A program made the position numbers and the translations under genes. Below, piece by piece: positions 34,672-43,388 of a stretch of 64,000 nt of DNA; within the stretch, counting starts at the first letter, position 1, and each line of letters opens with the position of its first letter. Source of the stretch: RI-92 sp037384645 (GTDB lineage Bacteria > Pseudomonadota > Gammaproteobacteria > UBA6429 > Thiohalophilaceae); the NCBI GenBank assembly GCA_037384645.1, contig JARRNT010000017.1, forward strand, positions 8,462 through 72,461, read 5' to 3'. Below the pieces are notes generated by a model that was not told where the DNA came from, did not search any database, and worked only from the letters and a program-made list of their open reading frames with translations.

Positions 34672-34707
34672 CCGTCCAGCCCCGCATGCGGGGCATTTTG
34701 CGGACGG
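34672..34707 (-). terminator. Nested hairpin between trxA and rho
   Basis: Inner perfect stem GCCCCGC / GCGGGGC (34679-34694, 2-base loop) flanked by an outer pairing CCGTCC (34672-34677) / GGACGG (34702-34707). It begins 12 bases after the trxA stop. There is no T-run on the minus strand; the AATG/ATTTT side lies within the outer loop. Could be a weak trxA terminator or a rho-leader element. Confidence 0.5.
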
Positions 34708-34718
34708 TTCACACAATT

Positions 34719-35045
34719 TTACAGATTGCTGTCGATAAAGGCCGTCAACTGTGACTTGGATACCGCGCCGACCTTGGTGGCCTCGACACTGCCACCCTTG
34801 AAAATCATCAGGGTAGGAATACCGCGTATGCCGAACTTGGGTGGGGTGACCGGATTCTCGTCGATATTGAGCTTGGCCACTTTCAATTTGCCATCGTACT
34901 CGCTGGCAATTTCATCCAGGATTGGAGCAATCATTTTGCAGGGTCCACACCAGTCGGCCCAGTAATCGACCAGTACCGGCCCATCTGCCTGAAGAATTTC
35001 CTGTTCAAAACTGTCATCAGTGACGTAAACGATTTTCTCGCTCAA
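34719..35045 (-). CDS. trxA: Thioredoxin 1
   Basis: A 108-residue disulfide reductase with active site WCGPC (DWCGPCKMIAPIL) and the cis-Pro motif RGIPTLMIFKGG. Starts with TTG at 35045, preceded by GGGAGAG at good spacing. Divergent from rhlB and upstream of rho, the same trio as in E. coli. Intact. Confidence 0.98.
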   Translation of the reverse strand: MSEKIVYVTDDSFEQEILQADGPVLVDYWADWCGPCKMIAPILDEIASEYDGKLKVAKLNIDENPVTPPKFGIRGIPTLMIFKGGSVEATKVGAVSKSQLTAFIDSNL

Positions 35046-35194
35046 GGTTGCTCTCCCGTAGTACTTGATAATGGATTAGACGGCTCTGTGATAATTTGTT
35101 GCGGATATCTGCACGCCAGACAGGAGCATTTGAGCCTAAGTCGCCAGCTATTTCAACCCCACCTTCCGGCGTGTATTCTGATATGCTGTGCGCC

Positions 35195-36481
35195 ATGCAG
35201 CAAGATCACTTATCGAATGTCAGTTTTGCCAGTCTGAATCTTCCCCCTGAACTGTTGCAAAGCATTGAATCGGCAGGATTTTCCAAGTGTACCCCAATAC
35301 AGGCGGAAACCCTGCCCTTGTCCCTTGCCGGCCAGGATATCGCCGGCCAGGCCCAGACGGGTACCGGCAAGACCGCTGCCTTTCTAATTGCCTGTTTTGC
35401 CCATCTACTGCGGCACCCGCCTCCGGCGCCACGAAAACCCACACAACCGTCCGCGTTTATCCTGGCCCCCACCCGTGAACTGGCGGTACAAATCCACAAC
35501 GATGCCGAAACCCTCAACCGGGGCCTGCCATTCAGGCTGGGTCTGGCCTACGGAGGTGCCGGCTACGAGCAGCAACGCAAACAGCTGGAGGAAGGCGTCG
35601 ATATCCTCATTGGCACCCCGGGACGCCTGATCGACTACTACAAACAAAAGGTCTATGACCTGGGCGCAATCCAGGTCGTAATCCTGGACGAGGCCGATCG
35701 CATGTTTGATCTCGGCTTTATCAAGGACATCCGCTACCTGTTACGGCGCATGCCTAAACCGCAGGACCGCCTGAGCATGCTGTTTTCCGCCACCCTGTCG
35801 CACCGGGTACAGGAACTGGCCTATGAACACATGAACAATCCGCGCCACATTTCCATCGAACCGGAGAAAATCACAGCGGAGAAGATCAAGGAAGTGGTGT
35901 TCTACCCAGCCAAGGAGGAAAAGATCCCCCTGCTGCTGGGCGTACTCAAACATACTGACCCGCACCGGGTCCTGATTTTTACCAACACCAAGCGCGCCGC
36001 AGAAAGGGTCGTGGCCTATCTGGCCGGTAACGGTTACAAGTCGGCGCTGCTGTCCGGCGACGTACCCCAGAAAAAACGCCTGCGCCTGCTCAATGCCTTT
36101 ACCGCGGGCGAGCTGGATATCATGGTTGCCACGGACGTGGCGGCACGTGGCCTGCACATCCCCGAGGTCAGTCACGTAATCAATTTCGACTTACCCCAGG
36201 ATGCTGAAGACTATGTCCATCGTATTGGCCGCACGGCCCGTGCCGGCGCCGAGGGTGATGCCATCAGCTTCGCCTGTGAGGAATACGTGTTTTCCCGGCC
36301 TGATATCGAGGAATACATCGGCCATAAACTGCCGGTGCAGGGGGTGACGGCGGACTACCTGCTCAGCCCCAACCCACCAGTTTGGGAAAAATCGGAAAAG
36401 GTACGCAAACATCCTCGCCAGGGGAATAAGCCCCACCCACGTGGTGGCAGGCACCGTAACCAGCGCCGGGCCCAGTCCTGA
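35195..36481 (+). CDS. rhlB: DEAD-box ATP-dependent RNA helicase RhlB
   Basis: RhlB unwinds RNA for the RNase E degradosome. The 428-residue product has the Q motif region (SAGFSKCTPIQAETLPLSL), motif I AQTGTGKT, Ib TPGR, II LDEADRMFDLGF, III SAT, and VI HRIGRTARAG, and ends in a basic, low-complexity tail. The frame is open to 35096; I chose the ATG at 35195, where similarity to RhlB begins, over one at 35183. Neither has a convincing ribosome site. The divergent partner trxA supports RhlB rather than another DEAD-box paralogue. Confidence 0.93.
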   Translation: MQQDHLSNVSFASLNLPPELLQSIESAGFSKCTPIQAETLPLSLAGQDIAGQAQTGTGKTAAFLIACFAHLLRHPPPAPRKPTQPSAFILAPTRELAVQIHNDAETLNRGLPFRLGLAYGGAGYEQQRKQLEEGVDILIGTPGRLIDYYKQKVYDLGAIQVVILDEADRMFDLGFIKDIRYLLRRMPKPQDRLSMLFSATLSHRVQELAYEHMNNPRHISIEPEKITAEKIKEVVFYPAKEEKIPLLLGVLKHTDPHRVLIFTNTKRAAERVVAYLAGNGYKSALLSGDVPQKKRLRLLNAFTAGELDIMVATDVAARGLHIPEVSHVINFDLPQDAEDYVHRIGRTARAGAEGDAISFACEEYVFSRPDIEEYIGHKLPVQGVTADYLLSPNPPVWEKSEKVRKHPRQGNKPHPRGGRHRNQRRAQS

Positions 36482-36602
36482 CGATTGAACCGGGCGACTG
36501 GTTTCACACTCCAAAGCCCTGCGACTGGACAAAGCGCGACATGCCGTCTTAGCTTTTTGCAGCGATCCACAATCTGAATCCAACATTGAACTGGTGACAA
36601 TA

Positions 36603-37277
36603 ATGCAAATGATGAAAATAACCTGTTTTTTACTTGCGGCCACCCTGACCCTGGGCGCCTGTGCCACGGATGAATATGGCAATCGCACGCAAATGACCGA
36701 TGCGGAAAAAGGCGGCCTGATCGGTGCCGGTATCGGTGCCCTGCTCGGCCTGCAAGCCAAGGATAAAAATCGCGCCGTGCTGTATGGCATCGTCGGCGGC
36801 ATTGCCGGTGCGGCTGTCGGTAATTACATGGACCAGCAGCAAAAGGATTTCGAAAAACAGCTGCATAACGAAATCCAGCGCGGAGAAATTCGGATAGCGA
36901 AACTGCCACAACACGCCCTGATGGTCACCATGACGGCGCAAACCTCGTTTGCCGTGAATTCCGCTCAGATTAAGCCCGGCTTCTACAGCACTATGGACAA
37001 GATAGCCAAGATCGTTAATCGCTACGGTAAAACCCATCTGGACCTGGTTGGCTTTACCGACAGCACGGGCTCACGCGCCTATAACCAGAAGCTCTCACTC
37101 CGACGGGCAAATAGTGTGCTGGATTATTTACGTAACAGGGGCGTTATTCCACAACGCCTGACGGCACAAGGGATGGGTGAGGACCACCCGGTTGCCAGCA
37201 ACGCTACCGCTGCAGGCCGCGCCCTGAATCGACGTGTCGAGATCATTATCGAACCGGTGGTGGCACCACAAAACTGA
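36603..37277 (+). CDS. OmpA-family outer-membrane lipoprotein (YiaD-like)
   Basis: A 224-residue lipoprotein with lipobox LTLGAC (Cys near residue 19), two glycine-zipper segments (GGLIGAGIGALLG, GIVGGIAGAAVGNYM), and a C-terminal OmpA peptidoglycan-binding domain (LDLVGFTDSTGSRAYNQKLSLRRA, ALNRRVEI). It anchors outer membrane to cell wall. Start choice among ATG 36603, 36609 and an upstream GTG 36594 is uncertain; TGGTGA lies before 36603. Same direction as rhlB, 121 bases downstream. Confidence 0.88.
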   Translation: MQMMKITCFLLAATLTLGACATDEYGNRTQMTDAEKGGLIGAGIGALLGLQAKDKNRAVLYGIVGGIAGAAVGNYMDQQQKDFEKQLHNEIQRGEIRIAKLPQHALMVTMTAQTSFAVNSAQIKPGFYSTMDKIAKIVNRYGKTHLDLVGFTDSTGSRAYNQKLSLRRANSVLDYLRNRGVIPQRLTAQGMGEDHPVASNATAAGRALNRRVEIIIEPVVAPQN

Positions 37278-37303
37278 TTCAGACAATCAAGGGAGGGGAA
37301 CTC

Positions 37304-37714
37304 TTGGCCAGAAACTGGATACTCTGTCTGATGAGCGCCTGTATGTTGCAGGTGCTCATCGTCAACCCATCGTTCGCTGCCGATAAAATCAAGTATGGTG
37401 AATGGGAAATCCACATGACCGTCCACGGCATGCCCATGGAAGTTCCGTCACAGACTGAACGCATCTGCCTGGACAAACAGCATCTTGTGCCCGGCGAACA
37501 ACAGTCGCACAGCTGTAACGTGAAATGGAAAATTCAGGACACGACCGTCAGCTGGAATATCACTTGTAAAAATGGCGCCAGGGGTAGCGGCAGCGCTGTT
37601 TATCACGGAGACACGATGCAGGGCAGCAGTGTCATGACGATGCCAGGGGCACCCATGAAACTGCGTTCCACGATTGACGGCAAATGGATCGCTGCCAAGT
37701 GTGACGTTCGCTAG
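37304..37714 (+). CDS. DUF3617 family periplasmic protein
   Basis: A 136-residue exported protein: signal peptide (about 1-25, FAA), then the DUF3617 pattern (GEWEIHMTVHGMPMEVPSQTERICL, CNVKWKIQDTTVSWNITCKN, GKWIAAKCDVR) with four cysteines that could form two disulfides. Starts with TTG at 37304, chosen because a strong GGGAGGGG lies five bases before it. Function unknown. Convergent with hemF, 10 bases between stops. Confidence 0.82.
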   Translation: MARNWILCLMSACMLQVLIVNPSFAADKIKYGEWEIHMTVHGMPMEVPSQTERICLDKQHLVPGEQQSHSCNVKWKIQDTTVSWNITCKNGARGSGSAVYHGDTMQGSSVMTMPGAPMKLRSTIDGKWIAAKCDVR

Positions 37715-37724
37715 CGCGACTGTT

Positions 37725-38636
37725 TCAGACCAGCCAGTCGCGTGGCTGCAGGTATTTTGAATACAGTTCTGCCTCTGGCGAACCCTCCGGCGGCTGCCAG
37801 TCATAACGCCAGCTTACCAGCGGTGGCAGCGACATCAGGATCGATTCTGTACGGCCACCACTTTGCAAACCGAACAGCGTGCCACGATCGTAGACCAGGT
37901 TGAACTCAACGTAACGACCACGCCGGTATAACTGAAACTCACGTTCCCGCTCGTCATAAGGCGTCGCTTTGCGTTTGCTGACGATGGGACAGTAAGCCGG
38001 GACGTAATGGTCTCCGACACTGCGCATGAAACCAAAGCAGGTATCAAAATCCCACTCGTTAAGGTCGTCAAAAAACAGTCCGCCGATACCGCGCGGTTCA
38101 TCGCGGTGTTTAAGATAAAAGTACTCGTCACACCACTGCTTAAAGCGCGGATAGACGTCTTTGCCAAATGGCTCGCAGGCCTCATGCGCAGTACGATGCC
38201 AATGTATACAGTCTTCATCAAACCCGTAATACGGGGTCAGGTCAAAACCACCACCGAACCACCACACCGGATCTGCACCCGGTTTTTCAGCGATAAAAAA
38301 ACGTACATTGGCATGCGAGGTCGGGACATATGGGTTGCGTGGATGAATCACCAGGGACACGCCCATGGCCTGAAAGGATCGGCCCGCCAGTTCCGGGCGA
38401 TGGGCGGTGGCAGACGGTGGCAACCCTTCACCATAAACATGGGAAAAATTGATCCCGGCCTTTTCGAATACAGCGCCTTCTTCCAGCACGCGGGAACGAC
38501 CGCCTCCCCCTGCATCTCGCGCCCAGCTGTCTTCACGAAACTGTGCAGCTGTCTCTTCCGCTTCCAGTGCGGCGCAAATGCTGTCCTGTAAGCCGAGCAG
38601 ATACTGCTTCACGGCCTGTGCATCAACCTGACTCAT
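37725..38636 (-). CDS. hemF: Oxygen-dependent coproporphyrinogen III oxidase
   Basis: Decarboxylates two propionates of coproporphyrinogen III to vinyl groups, using O2, in aerobic heme synthesis. The 303-residue protein has the signature SLVIHPRNPYVPTSHANVRFF, FGGGFDLTPYY, HRTAHEACEPFG and the YVEFNLVYDRGTLFGLQSGGRTESILMSLPP ending. Downstream of tsaC by 12 bases in the same direction, and therefore probably in the topA-tsaC-hemF unit. Confidence 0.98.
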   Translation of the reverse strand: MSQVDAQAVKQYLLGLQDSICAALEAEETAAQFREDSWARDAGGGGRSRVLEEGAVFEKAGINFSHVYGEGLPPSATAHRPELAGRSFQAMGVSLVIHPRNPYVPTSHANVRFFIAEKPGADPVWWFGGGFDLTPYYGFDEDCIHWHRTAHEACEPFGKDVYPRFKQWCDEYFYLKHRDEPRGIGGLFFDDLNEWDFDTCFGFMRSVGDHYVPAYCPIVSKRKATPYDEREREFQLYRRGRYVEFNLVYDRGTLFGLQSGGRTESILMSLPPLVSWRYDWQPPEGSPEAELYSKYLQPRDWLV

Positions 38637-38648
38637 TTTACTTCCTCG

Positions 38649-39218
38649 TTATCCGGCGCGAATGATCTTACCAGTCCGGCCGTCCCGGATCTCGCTGGGT
38701 TTGTCGGCGCCACCTGTCTCGCCAACGAGAACCAGATCAATCTCGCCATCGAACTCAGCGATCACCTCGTCCAGCTGTTTTGCCGGTGCCTGATCGCTGC
38801 GGTTGGCGCTGGTGGATACCAGTGGCCCGTCGAAGGCTTCACACAGGGCGTGCACCTGGGCATGGGCACTGACACGCACGGCAAGCGTATCATGCTCGCC
38901 GCGCAGCCAGCTTGAAACCTGTGGGGCAGCCGGCAACAACCAGGTCACGGGACCCGGCCAGCTGGCGCGTACCTTTGCCCAGGTAGCTGGTGTTATTGCG
39001 GCTAGCTGGAGATAGGGATGTAATTGCCGCTCATTGGCGGCGATAAGAATCAGCCCCTTGTGCGCGGGACGTTGCTTTAGTTGTAACAGCTTTTCGATAG
39101 CGTGCCGGTTTTGCGGGTCGCAGCCCAGGCCAAACACCGCTTCAGTCGCATAGGCGATCACGCCACCACCCCGCAGTACCTGCGCGGCCTGATCAACATC
39201 TTCACTAATTAGCGTCAT
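38649..39218 (-). CDS. tsaC: L-threonylcarbamoyladenylate synthase TsaC (YrdC family)
   Basis: Makes threonylcarbamoyl-AMP for the t6A modification of ANN-decoding tRNAs. The 189-residue protein has YATEAVFGLGCDP, LKQRPAHKGLIL, WPGPVTWLLPA and GPLVSTSANRSDQAPA, all typical. Short TsaC form without the Sua5 C-terminal domain. Located between topA and hemF as in many gammaproteobacteria. Confidence 0.97.
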   Translation of the reverse strand: MTLISEDVDQAAQVLRGGGVIAYATEAVFGLGCDPQNRHAIEKLLQLKQRPAHKGLILIAANERQLHPYLQLAAITPATWAKVRASWPGPVTWLLPAAPQVSSWLRGEHDTLAVRVSAHAQVHALCEAFDGPLVSTSANRSDQAPAKQLDEVIAEFDGEIDLVLVGETGGADKPSEIRDGRTGKIIRAG

Positions 39219-39241
39219 GGGGATCGAAAAGTGCCTGACTA

Positions 39242-39272
39242 CCAGACTGATTACAACCTGTAATCAGTCTGG
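39242..39272 (-). terminator. Perfect 14-bp hairpin between topA and tsaC
   Basis: CCAGACTGATTACA and its exact complement flank a 3-base loop. On the minus strand it starts 11 bases after the topA stop and is followed by TAGTCAGGCACTTTTCG, so it has a poor T-run. It may end most topA transcripts or act as a 3' stabiliser. Confidence 0.6.
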
Positions 39273-39283
39273 CCTGAAACTCG

Positions 39284-41587
39284 TCAGCCCGTTGCCTGAT
39301 CGGTACCGTCTTCCTCAACCTGCTCGGAAAAATTACAATCCTGCTGCGGGCAGACCTTTTCCGCGCCACGACGCTTGGTCACCTTGAGGGTTAACATGGG
39401 CCAGCCGCATTGCGGACAGGCTTCGTCGATCGGTTCGTTCCAGACCGCGTAACTGCAGTCCGGATAACGCTCACAGGAATAGAACACCTTGCCCCGACGT
39501 GACTTGCGTTTGAGCATGTTGCCCTGCTTGCAGCTCGGGCACTTCACGCCGGTATCCTGGGGCTTTTCCAGGGGCTCGATATAGGTGCAGTCGGGATAAC
39601 CGCTGCAGCCGATAAACTTGCCGTACTTGCCGTGGCGAATCAACAGGTCGGAACCGCATTGCGGGCACTTGCGCCCGGCCACCAGTTCCTGGTGTTTTTC
39701 CTCTTCTTCGCTGTTGACGTTACGGGTGTAACTGCACTCGGGATAATTGTTGCAGCCAATAAAGCGTCCGCGCCGACCCAGGCGGATCGCAAGCTGACCA
39801 CCGCATTCGGGACACTTCTCGTCGATTTCTTCGTGAGTGACGTCCTTGCGATCGACGTTCTGCTCCTTGTCGTCCACCAGTTCCTTGAACGGCTCCCAGA
39901 AGTTTTTCATGATCGGCACCCAGTCCTGTTCACCGCGGGAGATAGCATCGAGCTCGTCTTCCATGCGCGCGGTAAAATCGTAATCGACATAATTGGTGAA
40001 GTGCTGGGTCAGGAACTTGTTGACGATGCGGCCAACATCGGTCGGGATGAAGCGCTTCTTGTCCATCTCGACATATTCGCGCTGCTGCAGGGTCGAAATG
40101 ATCGAGGCATAGGTAGAAGGCCGGCCAATGCCGAATTCCTCCAGGGCTTTAACCAGTGACGCCTCGCTGTAACGCGGTGGCGGCTCGGTGAAGTGCTGTT
40201 CAGTTTTCACCTTGTTCAGGTTGACGTCGTCGCCCTCTTTCAAAGGCGGTAACAGGCGATCCTCATCATCACCGCTCTTGGCGTCATCGGAGCCTTCCTG
40301 GTACACCGCCATAAAGCCGGGGTCGACCAGGGTCGAACCGTTGGCACGGAAAACATGTTTGTCGCCGGCGTTCAGGTCCACCGAGACCGTATCCAGGGTG
40401 GCATGGATCATCTGGCAGGCCACGGTGCGCTTCCAGATCAGGTCATACAGGCGAAACTGATCCTTGCTCAGGTGTTTCTTGATTGATTCCGGCTCATGTC
40501 TGACCGATGTCGGACGAATCGCCTCGTGCGCCTCCTGGGCGTTCTTGGATTTGGTTTTGTAAGCACGTGGCTCGTCCGGCACGTTGTGCTTGCCGAAGCG
40601 CTCGGCAATATACTCGCGCAACTCCTCGATGGCCTCGTTGGCCAGGTTAACCGAGTCAGTACGCATATAGGTGATCAGGCCCACGGTCTCGCCACCGATA
40701 TCGATACCTTCATACAGCTGCTGAGCAATACTCATGGTCTTCTTGGCAGTAAAGCCCAGTTTGCGCGAGGCCTCCTGCTGCATGGTCGACGTAGTAAACG
40801 GCGCCGCTGGATTGCGCTTGCGCTTTTTCTTCTCGACCTTGGTAATGTGCAACTTGCCCTGGGCAGCGGATTCGATGCTATCCCTGGCCTGACTCGCCTT
40901 TTTTTCATTGTTGATGGTAAACTGACTGAGCTTTTTGCCATCCAGCTGGATCAGTTTGCCGGTAAACGCTGCACCATCGGATTCCACCTCGGCATCGATC
41001 GTCCAGTATTCCTTGGGCTTGAAATTCTCGATCTCGATTTCGCGCTCGACGATCAGGCGCAGAGCCGGACTTTGCACGCGACCGGCGGACAGGCCCCGCC
41101 GGATCTTTTTCCAGAGCAACGGCGACAGGTTGAAACCCACCAGATAATCGAGTGCCCGTCGCGCCAGCTGCGCATGAATCATATCCTGCGACAGTTCGCG
41201 CGGATGTTCGACCGCATCCTGGATCGCGCGCTTGGTAATCTCGTTGAAGGTCACACGCCCGACGTGTTTGTCCTTGAGCGCGCCACGTTCTTTCAGGATC
41301 TCAAACAGATGCCAGGAAATGGCCTCACCCTCGCGATCCGGGTCAGTTGCAAGATATAACGAATCGGCCTTTTTTAAATGCTTGGCTATTGCCTCGACGT
41401 GTTTTTCGTTTTTCTCAATCAACTGGTACTTCATGGCAAAATCATTGGCCGGGTCCACGGCGCCTTCCTTGGGCAACAAATCGCGCACGTGACCGTATGA
41501 AGCCAGGACATCGAAGTCCTTGCCCAGATACTTTTTGATTGTCTTCGCCTTAGCCGGTGACTCGACGATGACCAGACTTTTACCCAT
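39284..41587 (-). CDS. topA: DNA topoisomerase I
   Basis: Type IA topoisomerase that relaxes negative supercoils. The 767-residue protein has an N-terminal TOPRIM domain (SLVIVESPAKAKTIKKYLG, LATDPDREGEAISWH), the active-site tyrosine in TYMRTDSVNLA (near residue 309), and the clasp domains. The C-terminal part has three tetracysteine zinc ribbons (CPECGG, CPQCGS, CPSCKQ) plus a fourth CPQCGW...CPQQDC. Intact. Separated from smg by a terminator. Confidence 0.98.
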   Translation of the reverse strand: MGKSLVIVESPAKAKTIKKYLGKDFDVLASYGHVRDLLPKEGAVDPANDFAMKYQLIEKNEKHVEAIAKHLKKADSLYLATDPDREGEAISWHLFEILKERGALKDKHVGRVTFNEITKRAIQDAVEHPRELSQDMIHAQLARRALDYLVGFNLSPLLWKKIRRGLSAGRVQSPALRLIVEREIEIENFKPKEYWTIDAEVESDGAAFTGKLIQLDGKKLSQFTINNEKKASQARDSIESAAQGKLHITKVEKKKRKRNPAAPFTTSTMQQEASRKLGFTAKKTMSIAQQLYEGIDIGGETVGLITYMRTDSVNLANEAIEELREYIAERFGKHNVPDEPRAYKTKSKNAQEAHEAIRPTSVRHEPESIKKHLSKDQFRLYDLIWKRTVACQMIHATLDTVSVDLNAGDKHVFRANGSTLVDPGFMAVYQEGSDDAKSGDDEDRLLPPLKEGDDVNLNKVKTEQHFTEPPPRYSEASLVKALEEFGIGRPSTYASIISTLQQREYVEMDKKRFIPTDVGRIVNKFLTQHFTNYVDYDFTARMEDELDAISRGEQDWVPIMKNFWEPFKELVDDKEQNVDRKDVTHEEIDEKCPECGGQLAIRLGRRGRFIGCNNYPECSYTRNVNSEEEEKHQELVAGRKCPQCGSDLLIRHGKYGKFIGCSGYPDCTYIEPLEKPQDTGVKCPSCKQGNMLKRKSRRGKVFYSCERYPDCSYAVWNEPIDEACPQCGWPMLTLKVTKRRGAEKVCPQQDCNFSEQVEEDGTDQATG

Positions 41588-41616
41588 AGTTTGTCCCTAG
41601 AAAAACACGAACGTTG

Positions 41617-41648
41617 TAAAAACGGAAATGCCCGCAAGAGCGGGCATT
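41617..41648 (-). terminator. Rho-independent terminator after smg
   Basis: A perfect 9-bp stem AATGCCCGC / GCGGGCATT with a 4-base loop, followed on the minus strand by TCCGTTTTTAC. It lies between smg and topA, about 25 bases after the smg stop, so topA needs its own start or read-through. Confidence 0.75.
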
Positions 41649-41671
41649 GTGCAATTCATTGCAAAGAAAGC

Positions 41672-42151
41672 TTAATGAAGATTACCCGCATTCTCATCGA
41701 AGACCAAATCTTCCATCCAGGCATAGGCTTCTTCCCTGCCCGGCTGATTGAACAACACCATCAGGACCACCCATTTAAGCTGGTCCATGTCAACTTCATC
41801 TGTATCCAGCGCCATGACCCGGTCAATCACCATTTCGCGCGCGGCATTATCAAGGACACCGACATTCTCCAGAAATTGCAGAAATCCGCGACACTCGGTA
41901 TTGAGCTTCTCGCTCTCCTGTTTGGTATAGACCCGGATCGACGCATTGTGCGTTGTCGGTGTAACATCGGCACGGTCCTGTAAATCCGTGAGCCCCTCGA
42001 GCCAGTCGAAGGCCTTGCTGATCTGGCGCTGATGAAAGCCGGCCTGCTGTAGCTCGACCCGCAGTGTTTCCTCGTCCTTGTCGACCTCGACTTCATCATT
42101 CATATAGTTTTCAAACAGATACATCAGCACATCGAGGATGTTTTCTTTCAT
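41672..42151 (-). CDS. smg: Smg family protein (DUF494)
   Basis: A 159-residue cytoplasmic protein beginning MKENILDVLMYLFENYMND, the Smg signature, with AFDWLEGLTDLQ, GFLQFLENVGVLDNAAREMVIDRVMAL, and a C-terminal DQLKWVVLMVLFNQPG. Role unknown; conserved next to dprA. I chose the ATG at 42151 because AGGAG lies 5 bases before it; an in-frame GTG is at 42157. The start lies inside the last codons of dprA (41-base overlap). Confidence 0.95.
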   Translation of the reverse strand: MKENILDVLMYLFENYMNDEVEVDKDEETLRVELQQAGFHQRQISKAFDWLEGLTDLQDRADVTPTTHNASIRVYTKQESEKLNTECRGFLQFLENVGVLDNAAREMVIDRVMALDTDEVDMDQLKWVVLMVLFNQPGREEAYAWMEDLVFDENAGNLH

Positions 42152-43265
42152 CTTCACTCCTACAAAGGGCCCGGCAGTAAAGGCCAGATCCCGTCATATG
42201 GACAAAATTCTGCAATTCCAATATCAAGAGCATGGAGCAAACCGCCTCTGGCGTCAATCCACAGCGTTCCACGATATGTTCCACGCTGGTCGGCGTCGTA
42301 TCCATGGCAGCGAGCAATTGCTGGTATTCAGCGGTGAGCGATGAACCTGGTTCCACCGGTCCTGGTGACTCAAGAACAGGCGCAGGCTGCAGGATAGCCC
42401 CCAGTTCCTCGAGGACATCGTTGACCGAATCCACCAGTTTCGCGCCCTCGCGCAACAAATGATGGCAGCCCTTACTGGTGGCGCTGTGAATCGAACCGGG
42501 GATAGCAAATACCTCCCTGCCCTGCTCCATGGCCTGGTGGGCCGTGATTAACGAGCCACTCTGGATACCGGCTTCCACAACCAGTACCCCACGCGCCAGG
42601 CCACTAATAATGCGATTCCGCTGTGGAAAATTCCGCGCCAACGGCGGTGTACCCAGCGGAAACTCCGAGACCAGCACGCCTTTTTCCCGGACTGCTCCCG
42701 CCAGCGCCACATGCCGCACCGGATAAACGCGATCCAGCCCGGTTCCCACTACCGCGATGGTCGCGCCATCCGCGCCCAGACAACCCCGGTGTGCTGCCGC
42801 ATCAATCCCCAGCGCCAGCCCGCTGATGATGCTGAAACCCAACCGACTGAGCTGGGCGGCGAATGCCTGCGCCGTCTCCCTGCCCGCCGGTGTGGCCGAA
42901 CGACTGCCGACAATGGCCAGGCTGGGGCGCTGTAACAAGCTCCAGTCACCCTCACAATACAAGACCAGTGGCGGATCGCTAATCTGGCGCAACAAGTCCG
43001 GATAATCCGGCTCATCAAAACAGATGATTCGCCGCCCCGGCTGATCCGCCCAGGCCTGTGCGGCTTCAACTGCCGACCAGTCCGGATTCAGGATGCCCTG
43101 AATGGCCTGACCTGTAAGGCCGCAAGCTGCCAAATCGCGGGCACTGGCACTAAACACCGCCTCAACAGCGGCAAAATGCTGGATCAATTGATGGGCACGC
43201 CTGGCACCCAGAACGGGATTGCATAGATTGAGCGCCAACCAGTGGCGCAGGCTTGATTGACTCAT
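42111..43265 (-). CDS. dprA: DNA processing protein DprA (Smf)
   Basis: Loads RecA on incoming single-stranded DNA during natural transformation. The 384-residue protein has an N-terminal SAM-like part, the Rossmann-fold core (AIVGSRSATPAGRETA, SIISGLALGIDAAAHRGCLG, VGTGLDRVYPVRHVALA, GVLVVEAGIQSGSLITAHQAMEQGREVFAIPG) and a C-terminal winged helix (DTTPTSVEHIVERCGLTPEAV). Good AAGGAGA ribosome site. With comM and the type IV pilus genes it is consistent with, but does not prove, competence. Confidence 0.97.
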   Translation of the reverse strand: MSQSSLRHWLALNLCNPVLGARRAHQLIQHFAAVEAVFSASARDLAACGLTGQAIQGILNPDWSAVEAAQAWADQPGRRIICFDEPDYPDLLRQISDPPLVLYCEGDWSLLQRPSLAIVGSRSATPAGRETAQAFAAQLSRLGFSIISGLALGIDAAAHRGCLGADGATIAVVGTGLDRVYPVRHVALAGAVREKGVLVSEFPLGTPPLARNFPQRNRIISGLARGVLVVEAGIQSGSLITAHQAMEQGREVFAIPGSIHSATSKGCHHLLREGAKLVDSVNDVLEELGAILQPAPVLESPGPVEPGSSLTAEYQQLLAAMDTTPTSVEHIVERCGLTPEAVCSMLLILELQNFVHMTGSGLYCRALCRSEDERKHPRCADVSV

Positions 43266-43320
43266 CCTTGTCTCCTTTTGTCACAACTTCTTCCTGAAAT
43301 TGTGCCCCGATAATGACAAG

Positions 43321-43388
43321 NNNNNNNNNNNNNNNNNNNNNNNNNNNNNNNNNNNNNNNNNNNNNNNNNNNNNNNNNNNNNNNNNNNN
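43321..43388. other. Assembly gap (68 Ns)
   Basis: A run of unknown bases between dprA and the LysM gene. It removes the 3' end of the LysM gene and possibly part of the intergenic region. The true missing length may differ from 68. Confidence 1.

Noticed and set aside
43281..43320. Codons after the N gap as the C terminus of the LysM protein
   Set aside because: The frame across 68 unknown bases is arbitrary and the residues do not resemble the family ending.
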